Source: Ichthyophis bannanicus
Lineage: Eukaryota > Chordata > Amphibia > Gymnophiona > Ichthyophiidae
Assembly (NCBI GenBank): GCA_033557465.1
Contig: CM066033.1
Location: 1,241,193,523 to 1,241,257,522, forward strand
Length of the DNA: 64,000 nucleotides
Direction of reading: 5' to 3'
The notes beneath the pieces were generated by a model, which saw nothing but the letters and a program-made list of their open reading frames with translations, did not search any database and was not told the origin of the DNA. Positions 55,478-64,000 of this stretch are shown here, in pieces. The translations under genes and the position numbers were made by a program. Numbering within the stretch: the first letter of the stretch is position 1; every line of letters starts with the position of its first letter.

Positions 55478-56538
55478 TCAGCACAGAGAGGTTATATCAT
55501 CTGTAATCATTAAAGTACAGTCCATTTGGTCATCTGATACTTCCTCCTCATGAGGGTCAATCAGCATTGATTCATGCTGATTCTCCGGTAGGTAAAGCTT
55601 CTGTTTGTTATGCAACATTTTCAAACTTCTACCCTCTATCTGTTCCTGGGGCTTCTCTAACCAGCCCTCTGTGAGATAGGGTTTAGTATTACCATATATA
55701 TCAGAATAGCAGAGAGGAGAGTCCCACCCTTCAGGGTTTCCACAAGAGAACTTCTTATAAGTACTTTTATCCTTAAAGTATTTAGACAGCCTACCTTCTG
55801 GCTTTGAGACAGGGGAAAGTCTGTGCACAGCTTGGTCAGCAAGGGGTTTAAACCTTAGAGGTTTTCCTCTGAGTTTTGGCTTTTCATCCTCTTCTTCTGA
55901 CATGCAAATATCCTCCACAGAATACCTTTCACTCCCTGGGGCTTGCAAGTGCTTCCCAGATAGCTTTCTGGTAACGTTTCTCTCTGGCTGCCTTCCCAAT
56001 AGGACACCGGCTTGTGACTCTGTCTACAGGGCTTTTGGGCTCTGCTTCTCCAGTTACTCCTACTGGTTAACTTCTTTAGTTCTCTATCAGACTCACTCTC
56101 AGACTCACAATCCTCTGAGTCACTCACGTGCTTTCTCTCGTGCTTCCTTCCACTCTGAAACACACGTTGCTTCTGAATCTCAGTCTGCTTCCCAAACTGA
56201 TGCTTCAGCTGTTCTCTCTCAGTCTGATTCTCGCTCTCAGACTTCAGCTTACTCTGACGCTGTTTCTCACTCCGCATCTCTCCAAGCTCTCTACCTCCTC
56301 TACCGTCCCTACCAAACTCTAAGGGGCGTTTCTTATATGTCCGGTTTGGAGCTAACTTAGCCCTTCCCCTGTTCAGGTGAAAACTATTAGGCTCAGGAGA
56401 TGGGGATTGTTTGCTAGCTGGGCGGGGCTGCTGCACTCGTGGCTGGGTTTGTTTATGCTGCTCCTGGCAACTGGAAGTCATGTGCTCTGCCTTCCTGTCA
56501 GCAACAGACCTACTTTTCTCAGATTCCTCTGTTTGCAT
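55478..56538 (-). pseudogene. unrecognised K/E/S-rich protein frame, one frameshift
   Basis: A frame opening at 56538 runs for about 180 codons and then continues in the next frame from about 55999 to the stop at 55478, about 350 residues in all. It is rich in S, E, K, R and Q (VSDSEDCESESESDRELKK; SEEEDEKPKLRGKPLRFKPL) and ends with an acidic tail. I recognise no domain. AATAAA occurs downstream on the same strand near 55270. A transposon accessory or gag-like protein, or a 3' exon of a host gene, are possible. Confidence 0.4.
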
Positions 56539-56572
56539 GGCAAAGGACGTCTCTTCCCCATTACACCACTCA

Positions 56573-59028
56573 TGTTCACGGTGAGATTTTAGATCTGATA
56601 TTTACTTTTTCTTCTTATATTACATCTTCTTATATTATATTACATCTTCTTATATTACAACTTCACTCTATACCTTGGTCTGATCAAGACATTTTACAGT
56701 TTTCTTTTCATCATAATAAGGTTACAGGGTCACCTGCTTCTTCACCAGTTGTCCCTCAGGGTATTTTATGTCGCTCTTCTTATTCTTGTGAAGCTTTAAT
56801 TGAGGCTTGGTCTCTGTCATTGAATGAGGTTGTGTCTTTGGCTGATACGGATGTTTCTACTGCTGCAGAGTTTTGGATGGACTCTTTTCAGGTCTCTTTA
56901 AAGATCATTGCCCCTATGAAACTCCATAAGTATTCTAATAGACATAGGTTGCCATGACTTAATTCAGCTCTGGTTGCCATTAGGCGTCAATTGCATTGCC
57001 TGGAAGGACGATAGCGGGCTTGACTGCTTGTTGAAATTAAAAATGAGTATTTAGATTTGTTACCTCAATATCAGAAGTCTGTATTGGAAAGTAAGAAAAA
57101 TATGATTCTCAGATCATGTTTTGTTCAGGTGCTCCAAATTGTCTTTTTGCAATTATGAAACATTTGTCTACTTCTGTTGCTGATTCTTGTCCTGCAGCTT
57201 CGATTGCACCGTGGTTATTTTTAGATTCCTTTTGTTCAAAACTTTCAACTGTTCAAGCATCTTTTACTGTTAATCCTACTACAATTGCATCTGGTTCTTG
57301 TAATAGTTGTAATTCTGTGGATAATTGTTCTGATACAGCTCTGCAACGGTGGACTTCTTTTCAACCAGTTTCATTGTCTCAGGTTCTTGAGGTTGTTTCA
57401 TCTTTGAACAATATTTTCAGTCCATTGGATGGTGTGCGATTCAACTGTTTAAAAAGTTGAAAAAAATCACTTGGACAATCCACTATTGCTATTGCTAATG
57501 GATCTTTTATCCAGGGAATGGTTCCAATGGTGCTGAAAAAGGCTTCCGTTTTTTCTTTGTTAAAGGCAGGGTCATTGGATAAACTTGACCCTTCGAATTA
57601 ACGGCCTATTCCTCTCTTTCATGTCTAGCTATGGTTTTAAAGAAGTTGGTGCTTCTACAATATCGGCCATATTGTTTAATTTTTATATTGCTCCAATTCA
57701 AAAAGTTTTTGAGAGTTTAGATGTTAGATTTTGAGTTTGTGCTGATGACATAGAGTTTATGTTCCTATTTCTTCATCATTTGTGGATTCCGTAAAATATG
57801 TAGAAATGTGTCTTAATTCTGTAGGATTATGGATATTTCAGAATAAACTGAAACTAAATACAAAGAAGACAGAAATTTTGTATTTATCTTCGAACCTTTC
57901 AACTTCTGCAGCTTTTAATTTGCAATCTAAATCTCTTCCTTTTGTGCTGAGTGATGTTGTGAGAGATCTGGAGGTTTCTTTGGATACCCAACTGAATCTA
58001 CATGATTATATTCAAAAATTGGTTAAAGCTGCTTACTACAAGTTGTATCTTCTTCTGAGACTAAAACCATATCTTTCTTGTAGTAATTTTTGTTCTGTAT
58101 TGCAGGTTTTAATCCTTTCATCTTTGGACTACTGCAATAGTCTTTTTTTGGGTCTCTCAAAAGCTACCATGTCTCCTTTACAATCAATTCAAAATGCTGT
58201 GCCTTGTCTTTTAACTGGGTGTAATCTGAAGATATTAAATACCAATTATTTCTTTTGCATAGGCTGCTGGTTAAATTTTGAGTTTTATATAAAGTGATTA
58301 TGATTTCATTTAAAAGTGTGCACAATATGGCTCCTGCCAGCTTATCTACCTTGCTTAAGCCATATTGTCCTTTCCATACTTTACACTCCCAAGATAATAA
58401 TTTATTAGCTATTTTCTCTTTTAAAATAATTCATTTTCACTCTATACGTAAGAGATTTTTTTCCATAACTGCTCCATCTATTTGGAACTCTCTGCCAGCT
58501 GAGTTGTGTGCTGAGGAAGAACTGATGATTTTCTGAAAAAAATTGAAGCGTTATTTATTTAAACAGGCCTTTCCTGGATTTATTTGATAAGCAGGTGGGA
58601 CATTTGTGTCTGTGCTGTGGCTCTGATGGTAATGCTGATATAGGCATTGTTTATAAATTTCATTAGTTATTTTGTTTTATTTAATTATATTGCTTATATT
58701 TACCTGTATGTAATTATATATTTAACAGTTTTTATATTGCTTTATCATTTCAATCAAAGCAGTTTACATTGTAACTTAAACATGGTAAATGTACATTAAA
58801 CAGGGACATTGATAACTTTGAGTTTTCTAAGCAATGGAGAGTTAAGTGACTTGCCCAAAGCATGCTAGTAGGAATTGAACCCTGGCTTCTGGGTTTCCAA
58901 GCCAGTGCTTGAACCACTAGGCTACTCCTCCACTCCATTGTTATGTATTATATATATATTGTGTATGTTTTTTGTTAACTGCCTCGGCAATTGTGCGGGA
59001 TATAAATCATTTAAAATAAATAAATAAA
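56573..59028 (+). mobile_element. L2-clade LINE, second lineage, split by a SINE
   Basis: It starts with the end of the endonuclease (GEILDLIFTFSS, SIPWSDQDILQFSF) and includes KLKLNTKKTEILYLSSNL, DVVRDLEVSLDTQLNLHDYI, FCSVLQVLILSSLDYCNSLF and TAPSIWNSLPAEL. The tail is CTGCCTCGGCAATTGTGCGG, ATATAAATC and TAAATAAATAAAT. Many frame breaks. Confidence 0.8.
58718..58936 (-). mobile_element. tRNA-headed SINE
   Basis: Minus strand: GGAGTAGCCTAGTGGTTCAA, GGGTTCAATTCCTACTAG, TTGGGCAAGTCACTTAAC-like core (slightly deleted), then GATAAAGCAATATAAAAA. Confidence 0.85.
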
Positions 59029-60190
59029 TTTGTTTGGTGAGATGCAGCTGTGTCACTCCCAAGTTATAGGCCTGTTTGAGGTGGAATGCTTTTGACTCTA
59101 GATCTTAGGCATACCTTGGATTACTCCATATTCAGAAAAGCCCTTAAGGCATGACTGCTAGACACTCAAAATTTTTCTTCTGATTAGGGCTTGGATTTTC
59201 CAGCCCATATTTATTTGCATTGGGATTGTGCCCATATATATAATTATTGTTGGATGTCTTTTGTTGGTTTGATTAGCTAATGGAGAGAGTGAATTTTATT
59301 AATGAGATGTATGTAATATGCTAGTGTGAAGGCATATTTAGAAAGGCTATTCAGGCTGCCATGAAGAATTACAAATGAAAACGTACAGCACAGCATGGCC
59401 ATTTCAGAAACAAGTCCTGTGCATTTGCACACACATCTAAATAATCGTATGCACATTTGCACATGTGCGCCTGCACCCAGGGCAAAGGGATGCATACACA
59501 ATGGAAAATGTGGTGCCAGGCATGTGGAAGTCCTCCATAGAAAATAATGGTATTCCCAATGTACAGTTGGACATGCATTTTGGACCTATATGTAGGCACA
59601 TGGGCCCCCTTTCCATGTGTGTAAGGAGCAGAGCATTCACCATGGCAGAGGAATTTCTCTTGTGGTGAGACTCTGCTCCTGTGCAGGCTTATCCATGAGG
59701 AAGAGCAGCAGTAGTTTATCCACACAGACAGCACAGACCACCGTATGCTGCAGCAAGTAAGATCTGGAAGAGGATCCACATGGCCCTGGCAAGATGAGTC
59801 ATGCAAAGACACAGCAAATGGAGCATCTGGCAGACAATTTAAGTGGGAGCAGGGAGGTCAGGTAGACTAGGATGGATTAAAGTGTAAGTAGGACAGCCCA
59901 GTTAGCCAGGGCAGCAACTACTATGGCCGAGAAGAAGCTTCACAAATGAGAGCAGTGCAAATCCAGACACACAGAGAAGCAGATACACACTTAGAATCTG
60001 GCAGGGAGGGTAGAGGAACACAGACAATCAGAGCAGTGGCTAGGGAAAAGGAGGCATGACATTGGCAGGACACAGCTCACAAGTTGGCAGGGTGCAGGGA
60101 TATGTGTAGGACTAGTGTAAGGATGTGTTGCAGTCGTCTAGGAGAACCCTCAATCTTTCCACATCCCAGTGATGCCTTTTCAGCTGCAAT
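59029..60190. other. unassigned sequence
   Basis: No gene or repeat family recognised; TGCACA/CACATTTGCA words recur near 59400-59480. Confidence 0.35.
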
Positions 60191-61396
60191 GTCCTATATA
60201 ATAATGTCCTATATCACCTATATGCGGACGACATTATGATGTATGTCCCCTTCAAAATACCTAACGTCCCTATACAACTAATTAATGAATGCCTCAATGA
60301 AATAACCACTTGGCTAAATGAAAAAAACCTCTACATCAACCACGCAAAAACTGAAGCTCTAATAGTAACCAAAAGCACAACCTTCATTCCCCCAGCACAT
60401 ATAACTTTGCAGAACAACGACATCAAACTAAAAGAGGAAATAAAATACCTGGGAGTTATTCTGGATAGACACCTTAACATGGATACCCATGTAAGAAATA
60501 TAACAAAAAAAGTCTACTTTAAACTGAAAATATTAAAGCAACTCTGCCCACTAATGCTCTTACAGGATTTTCAACGAGTCATACAAGCTATCATAACCCC
60601 CCACTTCGACTTTGCAAATCAAATCCTAATTGGTGTAACAAAGCAAACTGTAAAAAAATTACAATTAGCTCAAAACGCAGCAGCAAGGACCATTACAAAG
60701 GCCCCTCCATTCCAACACATCACCCCGATTTTAGAATATTTACACTGGCTCCCAATTCAAAGCAGAATTGAATACAAAACTCTCTTAACCACCTACAAAA
60801 GCATAAATAAAACCGCACCATGGACAATAAACAACCTCATCAAAACAGAACCCACACATAACCCCCAAAGGAGAGACCAGCTAAATAAACTAACAATACC
60901 AAAAGAATTCATTAGGGCCAAAAAATCCACTAATAAGAAAGCCTTCTCCCACGCAGCCCCCATTTTGTGGAACGCAATTCCAAAAGAATTAAGACTATTA
61001 CCTGAAATCAAGGAGTTTAGAAAAAACTTAAAACTCATCTCTTCACACTGCACTATGGTTCCGAAACAAACTCACCCAGCACCATCCAGCTCGATAAAGG
61101 ATAACCCAACCATAGATGACACATATTAAGATAAGGAATGAAGTACTGTGACACTAAAATAATGCACTGAAAACTGAAAAAAATAACTCTGTATATAGTT
61201 TAAACTTGTACATTTGTATATAGTTCTCTAATTGTTACTTGTTAACTGTTAATTAGTAAAAGCAACCTCCAAGTTACTACTGTTATATGTAAAACAGCCT
61301 GCTCTGTTGATTGTTGTTATATGTAAACCGCATCTGATCAATGGAAGAAGCGGTATAAAAAACCTGTTAATTAAATTAATTAAATTAAATTAAATG
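60191..61396 (+). mobile_element. L2-clade LINE, 3' half
   Basis: The copy starts at the reverse transcriptase catalytic box and runs to the L2 tail (GTAAACCGCATCTGATCAAT, AGCGGTATAAAAA, then (TTAAA)n). Confidence 0.9.
60212..61129 (+). pseudogene. L2 ORF2 C-terminal half, open for about 300 codons
   Basis: YADDIMMYV (catalytic box) leads without interruption through NHAKTEALIVTKST, EIKYLGVILDRHLNMDTHV, FQRVIQAIITPHFDFANQIL, LQLAQNAAARTITKAPPFQH, LEYLHWLPIQSRIEYKTLL and FSHAAPILWNAIPKELRLL to a stop at 61129. This is the least damaged L2 frame in the window; the N-terminal part is missing by 5' truncation. Confidence 0.85.
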
Positions 61397-61479
61397 CAGC
61401 GCTTATCCAAACTTTCTAGTGCTGCGTTGCTGTTCCTGCTGTCTTTGACCTGCCACTTCTGCTCCCTCTGATACATACT

Positions 61480-61830
61480 TCCTGTTTGTATGGGAGTGTC
61501 TGCATCATAATGAGTGTGACTATGTCTGTAGAGTCACCCTCATCACCTGCCTTTTCCTCAGATGTGACCACCACCAATGCCAATCTGTATTTTTGTACCT
61601 GAGGCAACAGAGGGTTAAGTGGAATGCCTAAGGCCATAAGGAGCCTTATGCCTTAGCTTATGGGACTAGAAACCGCAGTCCTTCCGGCCCAAGGTTGCTG
61701 TCCTCTAGCAGGATACAAACTCCTGGCCCCCCAGCCTGAGGTAACTTGCCCCAACCACTCCAGTGAGGGAGGAGGAGGGAGGGATGAAGATGACTCCACA
61801 GATGTGGCCACACCCATGATGCCAGGGCAT
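61480..61830. repeat. imperfect inverted repeat around a SINE
   Basis: The minus strand at 61497-61560 encodes EEKAGDEGDSTDIVTLIM and the plus strand at 61777-61823 encodes GGRDEDDSTDVATPMM, so the two flanks of the SINE are inverted relatives. Confidence 0.45.
61590..61775 (-). mobile_element. tRNA-headed SINE (longer subtype)
   Basis: Minus strand: AGTGGTTGGGGCAAGTTACC, CAACCTTGGGCCGGAAGGAC, ATTCCACTTAACCCTCTGTT; it matches the form at 32805. Confidence 0.75.
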
Positions 61831-62233
61831 AAGGGGCATGATGAACCCATGGAATGGACTGATATTGAGAGACTGGAGGAGGTCAAAGATCTGGAAGTTG
61901 ATGGCAGGGAGGAAGAGAAGACGGGTAAGTGTGGGGAGGAGCGAGAGATGGGTGAGAAGGAGCAGGATGGGGAAGTTAGGTAGGATTTGAAGATGGATGG
62001 TGAGGAGCAGGAGGAGGGGGAGGTGTGTGAGGGGTTAGAGCCATCAGAATGGGTGGTGAGGCTACTTTTGAGACCATGTGTGGTACTGGATATCGCAGTG
62101 CTGCGCTTGGGAAATGCCTTGCACATATCAACCTGCAGGATATCCTTGTTCCCCTAACCTTGTCTCCATGAACCCTTTCACTGTGTAGTGTCAACAAGCT
62201 CCACTACATGCTTCCCACTGGTATTTGAGACTC
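61831..62233. other. purine-rich, acidic open frame
   Basis: A + frame (EPMEWTDIERLEEVKDLEVD and on to 61983) is E/D/G-rich because the DNA is purine-rich. No domain is recognised. Confidence 0.35.
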
Positions 62234-62473
62234 TAGTTCATTCTGTGTAGCTGGGTTTTAAAAAGGTTTGGACAAGTTCCTGAAGGAAAAGTCCATAAAC
62301 CATTATTAAAAAGGACCAGGAAAATCTACTGCTTACCCCAGGATGAGCAACATGGAATCTGTGTACCTTTTTAGGAAACTGACAGGTACATGTGACCTGG
62401 ATTGGCCACTGTTGGAAACAGGATAGTGGGCTTGATGGATCTGAGTCTGACTTAGTTTTGCATCTTATGTTCT
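62234..62473 (+). mobile_element. CR1 3'-tail fragment
   Basis: GGTTTGGACAAGTTCCTGAA (end of ORF2) is followed by TGGCCACTGTTGGAAACAGG and TGATGGATCTGAGTCTGAC, the diverged CR1 3' tail. Confidence 0.8.
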
Positions 62474-63260
62474 GTGCGATGCTATCTGATGTCATCCTTG
62501 GACAGAGCTCCAATAAGGTAAGACGGCCAGAGTGCCACTGGAATACATATATCTGCTGTTCGGCCCTTCATGAAATAACATCTTTTTATTTATAAATAAT
62601 CTTTCAGGTACCGTCCTTACTCTGCCTTTCACATACTCTCTCCTGCAGATCCAGAGTGCAACCACATCAGATGGGACTGCATCAAACAAATGAGAGGCGG
62701 CCTTTTGCATATTCCTACTCTTTTGTCCCTTCTCTCTCACTACTCACAACTTCAGGACCAGTGCACAGGTCTATATCATTGTATTATTGAGTAGGAGATG
62801 TAAAAGCCAAGCAGTTGGGTGAGATCAAAGAGCACTTTCCTAGGTACTTGGCCTCCATCTTCACCAACCGGTACATCTTCTGTTAGACTTGCGTGCCTAT
62901 TTTTTACTACTGCATGGAGGCATTTTTAAAGATGGGGATTGTAAGTAGCTAATGCCTTAGCTGGTGCAGCAAAATGCTTAGAAAAGTGCCCTCATCGCTG
63001 TTGTACTTCCTTTCACTAACCCCAAAAAATGTCCTATTCTCAGTGCTGGTCTTTCTATTTGAGAAGTATATATTACTTGCACAATAGGTTGTACTTTTTA
63101 TAACATAGAAATACTATCTTGACCCATCTCACTGGCTGGCATAGAATTTTTCTCTTTTAGGAATCTTTACCCTTCCCATGCCAACCCACTGTTGGCACTT
63201 ACTATCTTGTTATATCTTCTATGTTGCCTTTCCTAGGCCCTGCACAACTTTGCACTATCC
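62474..63260. other. unassigned sequence
   Basis: No feature recognised; a minus frame at 62492-62740 (REYVKGRVRTVPERLFINKK) shows no known domain. Confidence 0.35.
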
Positions 63261-63293
63261 CTACTACTACTACTACTACTACTACTACTATTT
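63261..63293. repeat. (TAC)n microsatellite
   Basis: About ten CTA/TAC triplets at the 3' end of a minus-strand LINE; such triplets are the usual tail of this LINE type. Confidence 0.9.
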
Positions 63294-64000
63294 AGCACTT
63301 ATAAAGTGCCACGCACACAGCGCTGCACAGCTAACCTACAAGAGGTAGCCAACATACAAGAGACAGTCCCTGCCCGTCAGAGTCATGCTCATCGGAGCTT
63401 ACAATCTGGTTAGAAGAGTACAGAGCATTCGTCAGTTAGAAGAGTACAGAGCATTAGTCAGTTCTGCGGAAGGTACGGTGTGGTACAGTTTGGTCTATAG
63501 TTTGGTCGTAAACGTTGACGGGGGTTATAAGAACATAAGAACATAAGATATGCCATACTGGGTCAGAACAAGGTCCATCAAGCCCAGTATTCTGTTTCCA
63601 ACAGTGGCCAATCTAGGTCATATGTACCTAGCAGTTTCCCCAAGGGACACAGGTTGGTGGGGTAAGATGAGGATGGAAGTCAGGATCTGTATGCAACGGT
63701 GAAGAGGTGGGTCTTCAACCTGGATTTGAAGAGGGCCAGGAGGGTGCCTGGCGCACAGACGCTAGTAGGCTGTTCCAGGCGTATGGTGCAGCAAGGTGAA
63801 AGGAGCACAGTCGGGAGTTTGCAGTGCGGGTGAAAGGCATTGAGAGAAGTAATTTTTTGGCGGAGCGCAAGTTTCGAGCAGGGATGTAGGGAGAGATAAG
63901 AGATAAGAGGTATTGAGGGGCCATAGAGTGAATGCAATTATAGGTCTGCAGGAGAAGCTTGAATTGGATGCAGAATAGGACAGGGAGCCAGTGAAGTGAC
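63294..64000 (-). mobile_element. L2-like LINE 3' end, split by a CR1 tail, continuing past the window
   Basis: Minus strand blocks ARNLRSAKKLLLSM and APYAWNSLLASVRQ (L2 C-terminal W-N-S-L) and 3' UTR with GCGCTGTGCGCGTG and GGCACTTTATAAGTGC. A CR1 tail interrupts it at 63527-63656. Confidence 0.65.
63527..63656 (-). mobile_element. CR1 3'-tail fragment
   Basis: AAGAACATAAGATATGCCAT and CCAACAGTGGCCAATCTAGG match the tail of copies A and B. It is truncated at the 5' side and sits inside an L2-like copy. Confidence 0.85.

Noticed and set aside
62492..62740. Coding exon on the minus strand
   Set aside because: The frame is only 82 codons, has no recognised domain and no splice or promoter support.

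Overview
This is non-coding, repeat-saturated DNA from a vertebrate nuclear genome. I see no convincing conserved host gene. Almost every supported feature is a transposable element: CR1-clade LINEs (three diverged groups), many L2-clade LINEs, tRNA-headed SINEs with a MIR-like core and an L2-like 3' end, Penelope-like fragments with hammerhead-like cores, a hAT MITE, a Tc1-like relic, an RTE-like relic, and PIF/Harbinger-type DNA transposon genes. This mix, with deep nesting and low gene density, suggests a large-genome amphibian. A caecilian is my best guess from familiarity with the CR1 tail sequence, but a reptile or other tetrapod cannot be excluded.

Layout. 0.4-0.6 kb is a CR1 fragment cut by the end (618) of a DNA transposon whose terminus reads GGGGTATGTTTACTAAACTG. 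Two more copies of that family lie at 28.4-32.3 kb (3-bp target duplication ATT) and 38.6-41.9 kb (ATA). Copy 1 is in reverse orientation and carries a Penelope-like insertion at 1.7-2.35 kb. Past about 4.3 kb it runs, with no recognisable second terminus, into a CpG-rich block at 4.7-15.8 kb. That block holds a Myb/SANT-like gene (+, 4720-7735, frameshifted), a second Myb/SANT-like gene (-, about 11.19-9.03 kb) and an apparently intact HARBI1-type transposase (+, exons at 12.06-12.66 and 15.03-15.39 kb). The last two are divergent from a shared 0.67-kb region with a TATA-like box on each side. Harbinger transposases are known to work with a Myb/SANT partner protein that binds the transposon ends and brings the transposase into the nucleus, so the cluster is functionally coherent. 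Two SANT genes beside one transposase is unusual.

A 93-bp minisatellite sits in the first intron of SANT gene 1. CR1 copies sit in the transposase intron (13.05-14.34 kb) and just after its 3' end (15.85-20 kb, near full length, with ORF1 esterase and ORF2). 20-23.5 kb is AT-rich with a Tc1-like relic and a SINE. 23.6-28.0 kb is a three-layer nest: an older + CR1 is split by a young - CR1 and by a palindromic Penelope-like insertion with a 15-bp target duplication. 32.3-36.6 kb holds an RTE-like relic split by two SINEs, a hAT MITE with a perfect 8-bp duplication, and a dead CR1. 36.6-64 kb is mainly L2 copies in both orientations, several nested, plus one unrecognised K/E/S-rich reading frame at 55.5-56.5 kb.
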